From contig CAZZBK010000028.1 of the NCBI GenBank assembly GCA_964652155.1, positions 1 to 45,781 of the forward strand: a DNA stretch of 45,781 nt, given 5' to 3'. This document shows positions 38,240 through 45,781 of the stretch, in pieces; positions within the stretch are counted from its first letter, which is position 1, and each line of letters starts with the position of its first letter. Both the position numbers and the translations under genes were made by a program. The notes below the pieces were generated by a model. It saw only the letters and a list, made by a program, of their open reading frames with translations, was not told the DNA's origin and did no database searches. Source of the DNA: CAZZBK01 sp964652155. GTDB taxonomy: Bacteria; Planctomycetota; Planctomycetia; Pirellulales; PNKZ01.

Positions 38240-39160
38240 TTAGGTGAACGTGGTCAAGCAGGCTTTCCACCACGCCAGATACCCGACGTTGTAGCGCGCC
38301 TCGGTCATGAACTTCACGTCCTTGGTCTCGATATCGTCGAGGCCTTTCATTTGACGAGTCAGCGGCTCACGGGCCTGGAACACAAAAGGCTTCATCGCGC
38401 CGTCGAGGTTGAACAGGTAGAACTTCGACGTGTCGGTCAGGTAGGCGCTGGAGATAATGCGAGGGGCATCGACCACAATGTTGGTATTGCCGCCGCCGAT
38501 AAGGGCCGACAACAACGCTTCCTTGGCGATGACCTCGAAGTCTGGATTGACAACGACAAGCAGGTTAGTCAGGCCAGTGCTGATCGGACGATTGAGCAAC
38601 TTGCCCTGATCGTTCGTGAATTTCAGCATGGCAGCACGAGCTTGATGGAATGCGGCCTTGAACTCTGCCGCAGTCGGGATCGTGCTGGTCGCCGCTGCGT
38701 AGGTCAGGTCGTTGCTCTGCGATCCGCTGTCACCCCACGAGTGATCGGTATCATAGAAGTACTGGCCGTCAAAACACGCAGCCGATTCGCCATTCACGAG
38801 AGCCGTGAAGAGCAACTCGTCGGGATGGTACGCGGCCTCGATTGCCAGGTCTTCCATCACCGGGCCGTACATCGCCATACGGTCATCGGCAAGGTCGTTC
38901 TTGCTGATGCGAAGCGAGTTTTCCCAGTGCTTGTTCGCGATCGTAAAGGTCGCAGAACGCAGTTCATTGAACTGCCGATCTCCGAGCCATTCACGGACGC
39001 CCGGCATACTGCCGAGGAATCCATAGGCTTCGTCGGCACCGTCGCTAGGAACGACAGCGCACACGTTTGGGTAGAACGGGGTCGACGCTCGAATCCGATC
39101 ATCGAATTTTTTGGTTAGCGTGCGGAGTGTAACCGTCGCCTTTGCAGTATCCAGAGCCAT
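38240..39160 (-). CDS. Major capsid protein (Mu gpT-like)
   Basis: The start ATG 39160 (MALDTAKATVTLRTLTKKFD) follows GAGG at a good distance and gives 306 residues. The segments WLGDRQFNELRSATFTIANK, then WENSLRISKNDLADDRMAMY, followed by CFDGQYFYDTDHS and the C-terminal NVGYLAWWKACLTTF are those of the Mu gpT / Mu-like major head subunit family. It forms the HK97-fold shell. The translation start region can fold into a hairpin that covers the ribosome site (see the leader entry). Confidence 0.8.
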   Translation of the reverse strand: MALDTAKATVTLRTLTKKFDDRIRASTPFYPNVCAVVPSDGADEAYGFLGSMPGVREWLGDRQFNELRSATFTIANKHWENSLRISKNDLADDRMAMYGPVMEDLAIEAAYHPDELLFTALVNGESAACFDGQYFYDTDHSWGDSGSQSNDLTYAAATSTIPTAAEFKAAFHQARAAMLKFTNDQGKLLNRPISTGLTNLLVVVNPDFEVIAKEALLSALIGGGNTNIVVDAPRIISSAYLTDTSKFYLFNLDGAMKPFVFQAREPLTRQMKGLDDIETKDVKFMTEARYNVGYLAWWKACLTTFT

Positions 39161-39163
39161 TTC

Positions 39164-39245
39164 ATAACCTCGCACCCAAGTGAGGCTATTCGGTAGTTAA
39201 AAACTCGGGGGTTTGGTGGCCACCGCCCCCCCAAGCCACTTGGGG
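39164..39245 (-). promoter_or_regulatory. Structured leader of the capsid gene: terminator with alternative pairings
   Basis: Minus-strand arms: A CCCCAAGT (39245-39238), B CTTGGGGG (39235-39228), C CCCCCGAG (39211-39204), D ACTTGGGT (39181-39174). B with C forms a stem followed by TTTTT (39203-39199), a factor-independent terminator. A with B forms a competing hairpin with a 3-base loop, and A with D can also pair. Further on, ATAGCCTC (39189-39182) pairs with GAGGTTAT (39171-39164), which covers the ribosome site. The arrangement lies between the decoration and capsid genes. Confidence 0.55.
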
Positions 39246-39249
39246 TCGG

Positions 39250-39849
39250 TTACTTCAAGCGAGCTTCCAGATCGAGAACCCGCTTTTGCAAGTTCTGAAT
39301 CACGTAAAGCACGCTGATTGCTTCTTGAGCGCTGGCGAATCCATACGGGCTAGAAGCTGTGATCGCGGCGATCGCATAATCCGGCGTGCCAGCAGCGTCA
39401 GCCGGAGTGATCGTCGTAAGCGGAGCAACCTCGAGCGATCCGACTCCGCTCGGCTGAATCGACACGATGTGCTTTGTCGAGCTGACATATCGCACAACCC
39501 GGCCGACGCGAACGCTGGTTGAGCCGAGCGACACAACGCAGGCGTAGTTGTCGTCGGCGTAGATCGGCATACCAACGTCGGTTTGAGCGAATCCGGTTCC
39601 GGTCAACTCAAAGTCGCCATCGGTAAACACCTCGACCTCGATCGCACCATCGGCCCCGCTGGTGTTGTCGGCTTCGGCAGCCGCAACCCCAACGAAGGCG
39701 TTGACTCCGGTTGCCGTAACGTCGCAGGCATACCCTGCGGCGTTGACGAACACGAGCGTACCCTGGTAGATGCGAGTCGATTCCTCGACCGGGTAGCTGC
39801 GTTTGCAGCCCTCCTGTCGCTTGATAAGTTGATTGGCGGTCACGGCCAT
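39250..39849 (-). CDS. Capsid decoration-type protein
   Basis: The 199 residues start MAVTANQLIKRQEGCKRSYP and are beta-rich: TRIYQGTLVFVNAAGYACDV, AFVGVAAAEADNTSGADGAI, EVEVFTDGDFELTG. This matches the structural cement/decoration proteins found before Mu-like capsid genes. A C-terminal helix (SVLYVIQNLQKRVLDLEARL) looks like a trimer-forming coiled coil. The family is recognised by pattern and place. Confidence 0.7.
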   Translation of the reverse strand: MAVTANQLIKRQEGCKRSYPVEESTRIYQGTLVFVNAAGYACDVTATGVNAFVGVAAAEADNTSGADGAIEVEVFTDGDFELTGTGFAQTDVGMPIYADDNYACVVSLGSTSVRVGRVVRYVSSTKHIVSIQPSGVGSLEVAPLTTITPADAAGTPDYAIAAITASSPYGFASAQEAISVLYVIQNLQKRVLDLEARLK

Positions 39850-39881
39850 GTTGATGGCTCCTGTCTAAAAAGGATGCGGAA

Positions 39882-40991
39882 CTAGGCCGCTTTGGTGGTC
39901 AGGTTGTCAATCCCGTCGTCGACGCGACGAGTCTTGATGTAATCGTCTTCGCTCAGTCCGGCAGAGGCGTAAGCCGTCTTGTTTTGAGCGTACTCGTCTT
40001 TGTACTTCTTGTTTTCGTCCGGCGCGCTGTTTGCCGGATCGCCGCTTCCGCCATCGGTTGGCGGGCGCTTCGCCGACAACTGCTTGATTAGCACGGCCTG
40101 AACGTCAACGAGCGACGCATTGTCGTCGATGAACTTCGCGGCCAGTTCGGGCGAACCGGCGAGGTTGCAGGCCGCGTTGATATCGGCAGCCCGCTTGCGC
40201 TCGGCGGTGACCGCTTCGGCTTGAGACTTAGCGGCAGCCGCGATTTGTGCGTCAGCAGCGGCCTTAATTTCGGCTTGCTTGGCGGCATCATCTGCGGCGT
40301 TCGACATGTTGGCGTCGTTCGGTGTGCTCACGTTATTAACTCCGTGCTTGGGAATGTAAGAGCACAAGGCCGCAAGCTGCGTCGGTGCTCGTCGGAAACG
40401 GTTATTAAGATCAGCTGCCAGCGCAGTTGCGCCGCCGCTTACTTTCAGTTCTGGCAACACGGTGTCGGCGAATCCGGCCGCAACGGCCTCGTCGCCGGTC
40501 ATCCATGTTTCGTCGGCCATCATTTGCCGAATCTCGTCGGCGTTCTTTTTATTGTTCTTCGCGAGGTACGTCTCTACGCAAGATGACGTGGCCTTGTCGA
40601 GCAGTTCCACGGACTTGAGAAGCTCCTCTTTGTTGCCTTGCACGTAAACGCTCGGGTCGTGGATCATCATCAAGGCGTTTTTTGGAACCTCGACAACGTC
40701 GCCTGCCATCGCAATGGCACTGGCGCTCGATGCAGCCACGCCGTCAACCTTCACTCGCACCTGAGCCGGGTGGCTCTTGAGGATGTTGTAAATCGCCAAC
40801 CCCTCAAACAAGCTCCCGCCCGGCGAGTTGATGCGCACCTCGATATCGGTCACGTCGCCAGCGTCCGACAAGGCTCGCGAGACATGCTGAGCGGAAATCA
40901 TCCCGGCCCAGTCTGGGCCAATCTGGTCGTAAATCTCAAGCCGTGCCTTTTTGGCCGACGCCATCACGCAACGGAAGTTTGGAGCGTTCAT
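39882..40991 (-). CDS. ClpP-like prohead protease fused to scaffold
   Basis: The 369 residues join a ClpP-fold peptidase (about 1-200) to a scaffold-like helical part. The Ser nucleophile (about 88) lies in DGVAASSASAIAMAGD, His111 in LMMIHDPSVY, and RINSPGGSLFEGLAIYN is the oxyanion region. Residues 230-290 are an Ala/Lys/Glu-rich coil (DDAAKQAEIKAAADAQIAAA) and the end is polar. Lambda C/Nu3 works the same way, with an internal start for scaffold; here MSNAADDAAKQ could be such a start. ATG 40991 overlaps the portal stop (ATGA). Confidence 0.8.
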   Translation of the reverse strand: MNAPNFRCVMASAKKARLEIYDQIGPDWAGMISAQHVSRALSDAGDVTDIEVRINSPGGSLFEGLAIYNILKSHPAQVRVKVDGVAASSASAIAMAGDVVEVPKNALMMIHDPSVYVQGNKEELLKSVELLDKATSSCVETYLAKNNKKNADEIRQMMADETWMTGDEAVAAGFADTVLPELKVSGGATALAADLNNRFRRAPTQLAALCSYIPKHGVNNVSTPNDANMSNAADDAAKQAEIKAAADAQIAAAAKSQAEAVTAERKRAADINAACNLAGSPELAAKFIDDNASLVDVQAVLIKQLSAKRPPTDGGSGDPANSAPDENKKYKDEYAQNKTAYASAGLSEDDYIKTRRVDDGIDNLTTKAA

Positions 40992-42604
40992 CGCGCGACC
41001 CCCGCTCGTTCCAGTTGATCTTGCAAAGTCTGATCCATCGTCGCCAGTGATTCGGCAACGTCTGGCGGTGTAATGCCAAGCGTCTCTTCGGCTTCAACCT
41101 CTTCGGCCCGCGTTCTGAAAACGTCATCGCGGCTGCCGCCAAACTCACCGATAACGCGGGTCTTGGTGATGAAGTTTGCCTTGACGGCCTCCGACTTCGC
41201 CTTAACCTCTTCGACCGGGGTGAGCGCGAACGGCCATGCCGGCGCGATCCAAATATGTTGCTGATACCACCACGGGTCACGCTGAAACAACGTCGGTGGG
41301 ATGCTCACCGCACCGACGATGACAGCCTCGACCGTCATTCGGTTCCAGACTTCGGACAGCCAGGCCTCGTCGAGCAACTCTTGGTCGCCTTCGACCATCA
41401 ACCGGGCCTCGGCCAGCGCGAGGCGTCCGCCAGCGAATGACGTTCCGCTCCAATTCTTGGCGAGCATTTCATAGGGATAGTTCATCCCCGCTGCCATGCG
41501 CCTCGCGTTGACCTCGTGGAACTGTTGGTAGTTCGGACCACCGTTGGGCGGTGTCGTGAATCGAACATCTTCGCCGGGGTCGCCGTAGCGAATCGTGCCG
41601 GGTCGGATATCCTCATAGCGTGAGCCATCGGTTGACCCACTCGCTGCGGCGGTAGCGGCACGCGACGGCCCCAGGGGCGACACGATAAACGCGGCCATGC
41701 AGGCTTGGACCTGAGCGGCAATAATGGCCGCCTCGTCAAGGTCTTTCGCGTCTTTCGCGCGGTTCAGCATGCGCACGAGCCACGGATAGCCGCGACTTTG
41801 TCCGGCAAACCATCGCTCGAATACGTGCAGGACGCGGTCGGCTGGATATCGCGTTGACTTCTGGCTGATCGACAGCGAGTCGCCGGGGTGCGTGTCGCGA
41901 ATGTGATAAGCGACGATCATGCCGCTCGCGTCATGTTCAACGCCCATCCGGCAGAGCGGGTTGCCGATCATGCTCGGCGGTGTTTCAAGCCGCTCGGGGT
42001 CGATGACTTCGAGCGTGAGTGGCACCGGCTTATCGGTTCCGCCGCGATCGCTCAAGATTGTGATGGACTCGCCGTCGATCCCGTGGTGACGCGCCACGAG
42101 TCGAAGCTCTTGCCAGAGCGAGTGCTTGCCGGTCTTGCCAATCTTCCGATGCAGTCGGGCGTAGCACTCTTCAAGCTCGTCATTCCATTTTTCGGCCTGC
42201 GCATCCGTGGCAAGTCCAGGCTTTGCCTTGATACAAGCCTGTGGAGTGAACCCATAGCTCACGACCAAGTTAGCGCGGCTGTCCACGGCCCCGCCGATCG
42301 AGTCGCTCCGGTACAACTCGCGAGCACGCTGCCGCATAGTCACGAGGTCTTGCTCAATCGCGCTGTCGGGCGAGAGGCGACTCCCCATCCAGCTTGACCC
42401 GCGCGTCGTGTCGGTCTTGGCCGCGTCATGCGCCGAGTTGCGAGGATGATCGCCGTACCGCTCTTGATAGGCGTCGTGCGCGCGGCGCATGGCCATCCGA
42501 CGAACGCCCCGCTCTGGTGAGAAAGCGTAGACGCAGCGATCAACAAAGCGGCCGAACGTGTCGGCTACTCCGCGATTGATCGTTGGTCGCTTCACTTCGT
42601 TCAT
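40988..42604 (-). CDS. Portal protein (lambda gpB family)
   Basis: The 538 residues carry the gpB family pattern: WMGSRLSPDSAIEQDLVTMR, then ARELYRSDSIGGAVDSRANL, VSYGFTPQA, VIDPERLETP, and YEMLAKNWSGTSFAGGRLAL near 390. It forms the dodecameric DNA entry ring. ATG 42604 overlaps the upstream stop (ATGA). The length is close to the family norm (about 530). Confidence 0.85.
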   Translation of the reverse strand: MNEVKRPTINRGVADTFGRFVDRCVYAFSPERGVRRMAMRRAHDAYQERYGDHPRNSAHDAAKTDTTRGSSWMGSRLSPDSAIEQDLVTMRQRARELYRSDSIGGAVDSRANLVVSYGFTPQACIKAKPGLATDAQAEKWNDELEECYARLHRKIGKTGKHSLWQELRLVARHHGIDGESITILSDRGGTDKPVPLTLEVIDPERLETPPSMIGNPLCRMGVEHDASGMIVAYHIRDTHPGDSLSISQKSTRYPADRVLHVFERWFAGQSRGYPWLVRMLNRAKDAKDLDEAAIIAAQVQACMAAFIVSPLGPSRAATAAASGSTDGSRYEDIRPGTIRYGDPGEDVRFTTPPNGGPNYQQFHEVNARRMAAGMNYPYEMLAKNWSGTSFAGGRLALAEARLMVEGDQELLDEAWLSEVWNRMTVEAVIVGAVSIPPTLFQRDPWWYQQHIWIAPAWPFALTPVEEVKAKSEAVKANFITKTRVIGEFGGSRDDVFRTRAEEVEAEETLGITPPDVAESLATMDQTLQDQLERAGVAR

Positions 42605-42852
42605 AGGGGCGGCAGTCGTCGAGCGTAGTTGTTCTTTGATCCGGCCGTCGAACTTCCAGCGGCAGCAATGCGGGCCTCAAGGATGCGAACCTGATCCCAC
42701 AGGGCAGGTAGGCGCTCTTTTGTGATGATCCGATTGCCTCGGGCTGTTCGCATGAAACCGTGGAGCGTGACCTCGGCAATCGCTGCTCGGGTAAATTCGA
42801 GCAACTCCGCGTCGGTCCCCGTGCCCACTGGGTTTTCAATGTCGAAGGCCAT
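42601..42852 (-). CDS. gpW-like head-tail joining protein
   Basis: The start ATG 42852 (MAFDIENPVGTGTDAELLEF) gives 83 residues. Helices TRAAIAEVTLHGF and TKERLPALWDQVRILEARIA with the short hairpin between fit the gpW / small connector fold. It lies between terminase and portal genes, as W does in lambda. The frame continues upstream to 42942 but the extension is poor. Confidence 0.65.
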   Translation of the reverse strand: MAFDIENPVGTGTDAELLEFTRAAIAEVTLHGFMRTARGNRIITKERLPALWDQVRILEARIAAAGSSTAGSKNNYARRLPPL

Positions 42853-43101
42853 GCGATGAGAATAACACCGCGCGGGCGGCGTGCGCTGTGCCTGTTTACT
42901 ACTGGTAGTAATCGCGCCATCCCGTCGACGATGATTCCGCAAATCGTCGACGCGCTACGCGCTCGTGGCTGGCTTCCCCAGCCCTCCAAGATGGCCCCAT
43001 GAGCGCCACTCGCTGCCCAGCCCCGCCTGCTGTTGCCCGGCTCACTGGTCGAGCAACCCCACGCTGTCGGATGACCGGCTCGGCAGAATGGTCGCGGCCC
43101 G
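42853..43101. other. 249-base gap with a 10-base inverted repeat
   Basis: No convincing minus-strand gene fills this gap. It holds a perfect inverted repeat, CGTCGACGAT (42923-42932) and ATCGTCGACG (42943-42952), around a 10-base spacer. It also holds a 48-codon plus-strand ORF (42856-43002) and a 33-codon minus-strand ORF (MGPSWRAGEASH...), neither with clear support. The unusual free space between terminase and connector genes may hold a packaging or regulatory signal. Confidence 0.5.
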
Positions 43102-43332
43102 CTAGCTTGATGGCCGGTGCCTCGGTGGAGCAAACTCCAGCGGGACGATGATCTTGTTGTCTTCCGGCTTCCAACTGCACACGTCGCAGCAAATGTACTG
43201 CGTACGCCGCTGGGTGTCTTCGTTCACGATCGTCGCGTAGACCGTGAGCTTGCCCGTGCAATGGTCGCACTCGCAGCGGTCGCCACGGTTGTGCCGCCGG
43301 GACTGATTTAATCGACCCATAGAAAGCCTCAT
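43102..43332 (-). CDS. Zinc-ribbon protein after the terminase
   Basis: The start ATG 43332 overlaps the terminase stop (ATGA), giving about 76 residues; ATG 43320 with GAGG 6-7 bases before it is also likely. Cysteines DRCECDHCTG and YICCDVCSW make two knuckles 25-30 residues apart, a classic ribbon. The C-terminus is Pro/Arg-rich. It could assist packaging or bind nucleic acid; no family is named. Confidence 0.6.
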   Translation of the reverse strand: MRLSMGRLNQSRRHNRGDRCECDHCTGKLTVYATIVNEDTQRRTQYICCDVCSWKPEDNKIIVPLEFAPPRHRPSS

Positions 43333-45266
43333 CGTCGGAACCTCATTTGGCGCATGCGAGACTCGTTCTCTTGCGGCTTCGGCGGAGTGTACGAACGTGA
43401 CATGATCTTGCCGCCGCGCGTCAGCAGTAACATGGCAACGTAGCTGTACCGGCGACAGTCTCGGAAGTCGTTCGGTATCGCTTCGTTGATCCGGTCCCAT
43501 GACGTTGTCGGGTTGTTGTGCCTGTCGAGACCATCAACCGGGGCGTCGTTGAGCAACTGCTCCAGGAAGTCTTGATGGTTCGCGATGCTGTCATTGAAGA
43601 GTCGATACTTGACCGCCTCGCCGTTGAGTTGGTACTCCAGCCACAATTGCGTTCTGGTCGGGTCGATCATCACGAGGCTGATGCCAGGCATGGAGGTCTT
43701 CGCGTCGAGTGTGGTGATCCGATAGTCTGTGTTCATGCCACCAGACGACCCCTTACTTGGCCAGATGTTCAGGCCAGCGCGCTGCATGCCCAGGCAGAAC
43801 TCGTAGACTCCGTGCGGATTGTATCCAGAGTCGAACAGACCCCACGCAATGGGCAGGCTCGCGCGTCCGTCGGCGTGCGGATACTGACGTGCGGCGATGA
43901 CTTGAAGTTCGCCAAACGACTGCGCCTCGCCATAGGCGATCGTTGCGCTCTCGCCGTCGGGACCCCAGGCGTCGACGCACCACGGGAAACGGTCGTCTTG
44001 CTGACGGTCGATGCCCATCGTCAGTAGCGATCCCCACTTGGGCACGACCGACTCGCGGATTTCCTTGTCAACGATGCGTTCGCCGAGCGACTCCCACGAC
44101 TGCTTACGCGAGAGCATCTCCCACGTCTCGCCCTTCCACTGATTGACGAAGTTGCGCAACTCTTGCGGCTTGTCTTTGCAGCCGACGAACTCGGCAGCGA
44201 TGTCGCCCCACGAGAGTGAAAGCGAGTACAAACTCGATAACTGATAACCCGCGTCTACGCCGTCTCGCACTGCTTCGCCTTCGATCCACGATGCGCCGCC
44301 CCAGCCGGACCATTCGTAGTGAGCCTCGCCTCGCTCATCAAACAGCGCTGCCGCAGCCTCGTCTTTGACCGTGCATCCATCGGGGCACCACACGCCACGC
44401 CGCATGATCCGGCTGCGGTGATGATCTAAGATTGCCTGTTCACACGACTCGCAGTGATAGGTGCCGGTCTTGCGTGCCAAGTCGCGATCGCTTCGACCGC
44501 TCTCGCTCTTATCCCAGACCACTCCACCCGGTTCGCCTTCATTGCCGAGCTTGAGTTGCTGGTACTTGCCGCAGTGCGGACACGGGACGTAGAAGCGACA
44601 ATTCGTACTCGACAGCAGTGCGCGCTCAATGCGCGAACGCCCCTTGACGGTCGGAGTGCTCTCGACAATGAACTTGCGGCGAGGAAACTCTTTGCCGCGA
44701 TCCATGAACAGCTTGAGCGGGTCGGCTTCTTTGCTGGTCGACTCGTGTTCCCATTTGTCGACCTCATTCGCGTGGCCATACCGCACTGGCTTGTCAGCCA
44801 GCGTCGACACCGACCGAGCCCACGCCAAGACGATCTGACACGCTCGCAATCTCACAAGCAACTGATTCCGCTTGCTCGGAGGCTGAAGTTGATTGCGAAC
44901 GCGCGGGTTACGCTCGGCCATCTTGTACCACCGACCGACCACCTCAACCGCCAGTTTCTGCGACTCGCTGGCGAACATCATCGGACCCGGCGCCACGTCC
45001 GATGCCATCATCTGGGCGCATTGCCCGAAGAAAGTTTTCCCGAGCCGACTCGCGAATTGCAACACGATGTTGCGCACGCGATGGTCGTCGAATGCATCGC
45101 ACGGACCGCCAGGTGCTCCTAAGTGCGGGTAGGCAAAGTGATCGTAAGGGCGACCGTCGGCCGTTTGCACATGCTCGCGGAACCACGCCAGCGAGCGCAC
45201 CATTGGCGTTGGCTCGAATAGAGCCACGGCCTCGGATAGATCGAATGTCGCTAAAGCACTTCCCAC
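43329..45266 (-). CDS. terL: Terminase large subunit (lambda gpA family)
   Basis: The start GTG 45266 gives 645 residues, close to lambda gpA (641). An AAGAGAT ribosome site precedes it and it overlaps the small subunit gene by 16 bases. The Walker A-like loop is FASRLGKT at 71-78. HANEVDKWEHE is the Walker B region. CPHCGKYQQLKLG and YHCESCEQ form the gpA zinc part. The nuclease domain begins TMGIDRQQDDRFPWCVDAWG. It cuts and pumps DNA into the prohead with the small subunit. An open frame upstream to 45398 reads through the small subunit gene and is rejected. Confidence 0.9.
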   Translation of the reverse strand: MGSALATFDLSEAVALFEPTPMVRSLAWFREHVQTADGRPYDHFAYPHLGAPGGPCDAFDDHRVRNIVLQFASRLGKTFFGQCAQMMASDVAPGPMMFASESQKLAVEVVGRWYKMAERNPRVRNQLQPPSKRNQLLVRLRACQIVLAWARSVSTLADKPVRYGHANEVDKWEHESTSKEADPLKLFMDRGKEFPRRKFIVESTPTVKGRSRIERALLSSTNCRFYVPCPHCGKYQQLKLGNEGEPGGVVWDKSESGRSDRDLARKTGTYHCESCEQAILDHHRSRIMRRGVWCPDGCTVKDEAAAALFDERGEAHYEWSGWGGASWIEGEAVRDGVDAGYQLSSLYSLSLSWGDIAAEFVGCKDKPQELRNFVNQWKGETWEMLSRKQSWESLGERIVDKEIRESVVPKWGSLLTMGIDRQQDDRFPWCVDAWGPDGESATIAYGEAQSFGELQVIAARQYPHADGRASLPIAWGLFDSGYNPHGVYEFCLGMQRAGLNIWPSKGSSGGMNTDYRITTLDAKTSMPGISLVMIDPTRTQLWLEYQLNGEAVKYRLFNDSIANHQDFLEQLLNDAPVDGLDRHNNPTTSWDRINEAIPNDFRDCRRYSYVAMLLLTRGGKIMSRSYTPPKPQENESRMRQMRFRR

Positions 45267-45706
45267 GTAGCCATCTCTTTTAGTAGCAGTCGGATCGCCT
45301 CGGCAAAGTCCGCCTTGTTCTCCGCTCGCGTCTCTGCCGGGAACCGCATCTCGAACTCGTCGGGTAGGCACTCCAATCGTGTTTTGATTCGCGCGCACAA
45401 TTCACCGACCGCTCTCAATGCCTCGGTACGATCGACTAACTTTCCACGCGCGGCTTGATTCTTGAGTCTCCGAAACGTCTCTTGCTGTTTTAGATTCGCG
45501 ATCTCGGCTGCTAGTTTTTGCGCCGTGAGTGACTGGTCATCGCCCGACCTCGCTCCAGGACGCGGCTTTACGTTCTCCGCTCGCCATGCCTTGGCACCCT
45601 CGATCGTGCCCGGCATGCCCTGGCGACGGTACTTGCCAGTTTCACGCTCGCTGATCCCCAGGGCGCGCCCGAGGGCCGCATGCGACAGCTCGACTTGCTC
45701 ACTCAC
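45251..45706 (-). CDS. terS: Terminase small subunit (Nu1-like)
   Basis: The 151 residues start at GTG 45706 with AGAGG about 8 bases upstream. The N-terminal winged-helix-like part (LSHAALGRALGISERETGKY, then RRQGMPGTIEGAKAWR) is the Nu1-type DNA-binding domain. A helical centre follows (AEIANLKQQETFRRLKNQAA) with an acidic end that would bind the large subunit. It recognises the packaging site. GTG overlaps the stop of the lipoprotein-like ORF (GTGA). Confidence 0.8.
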   Translation of the reverse strand: MSEQVELSHAALGRALGISERETGKYRRQGMPGTIEGAKAWRAENVKPRPGARSGDDQSLTAQKLAAEIANLKQQETFRRLKNQAARGKLVDRTEALRAVGELCARIKTRLECLPDEFEMRFPAETRAENKADFAEAIRLLLKEMATWEVL

Positions 45707-45777
45707 GCAGCCTCTTGCTCAATTGAGGAGGAACAGCCCAAAAAAACACATAAACCGGCAAAAAACGTTCGAGTCAT
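45703..45777 (-). CDS. 24-residue lipoprotein-like peptide, possible o-spanin
   Basis: ATG 45777 leads to MTRTFFAGLCVFLGCSSSIE followed by QEAA and TGA at 45703-45705, which overlaps the terS GTG. The sequence is a basic start, a hydrophobic stretch, a lipobox-like FLGC and a short polar end: a minimal lipoprotein. The TGA of the left-edge ORF would overlap its ATG if the molecule is circular (TGATG). It could pair with the i-spanin-like protein at 4444-4794, but the small size keeps this tentative. Confidence 0.5.
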   Translation of the reverse strand: MTRTFFAGLCVFLGCSSSIEQEAA

Positions 45778-45781
45778 CACC

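Noticed and set aside
38021..39118. Plus-strand ORF of 365 codons
   Set aside because: It is antisense to the well-supported major capsid gene; its composition is that of a reverse-frame shadow (Arg, His, Leu, Val rich).
42856..43002. Plus-strand ORF of 48 codons in the terminase-connector gap
   Set aside because: It would be the only plus-strand gene, has no clear ribosome site, and is not supported by any motif; it is kept only as a note on the gap.
45267..45398. N-terminal extension of the large terminase
   Set aside because: It overlaps the small subunit gene in another frame and lacks family-like sequence; starting at GTG 45266 gives the lambda gpA length.

Overview
The window looks like an essentially complete genome of a tailed double-stranded DNA phage with siphovirus-type gene content. 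Every gene I can support lies on the minus strand, so transcription runs from right to left. Genes are packed tightly, and start and stop codons overlap in most pairs (ATGA, GTGA, TGATG or TAATG). The window ends appear to join. The minus-strand ORF that leaves the window at position 1, read on from position 45781, stops after one more codon, and that stop overlaps the ATG of a small lipoprotein-like ORF just upstream of the small terminase gene. This suggests a circular, or circularly permuted, molecule of about 45.8 kb. I see no integrase, tRNA, rRNA, CRISPR array or insertion sequence. The host cannot be fixed from sequence alone. A cysteine-rich protein at 27259-27543 and the general style of the proteins recall planctomycete genomes, and that is only a moderate inference.

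Reading in transcription order from the right end: the packaging and head genes (45.7-37.6 kb) encode small and large terminase (lambda gpA type), a zinc-ribbon protein, a gpW-like connector, a lambda gpB-type portal, a ClpP-like prohead protease with a scaffold-like tail, a decoration-type protein and a Mu gpT-like major capsid protein. The tail genes (37.6-27.3 kb) include tail completion proteins, a tail tube candidate, a tail assembly chaperone with an A9 slippery run that opens a -1 extension, a short tape measure protein and tail-tip proteins. A consensus-like promoter at about 27.2 kb then begins the early region.

The early region (27.1-7.1 kb) starts with small regulatory proteins, including a phage CsrA. 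Next come a MerR-type DNA-binding protein, a RecE-like exonuclease and RecT annealase, a DUF6948 protein, a protein with a Gly-Tyr/Ser/Asp low-complexity tail, a coiled-coil protein and a protein with a RAMP-like glycine loop. Then follow an HNH protein, a replication initiator with iterons inside its gene (candidate origin), a loader-like zinc protein, an SF2 helicase, a second HNH homing-type endonuclease, a frameshifted DNA methyltransferase, many small unknown genes and a RuvC resolvase. Four gaps in this region carry five copies of an unusual element, a conserved 14-base core followed by tandem pentamers of the form NNGAC. They are the strongest candidate for an undescribed regulatory or replication signal.

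The last block (7.1-0 kb) holds a likely lysis cassette of many small membrane or exported proteins around a papain-like cysteine peptidase and an exported thioredoxin-like protein. Receptor-binding or fibre-type proteins follow: a LamG-like lectin and a highly repetitive Ala/Thr-rich fibre. If the molecule is circular, this block reads directly into the terminase genes.
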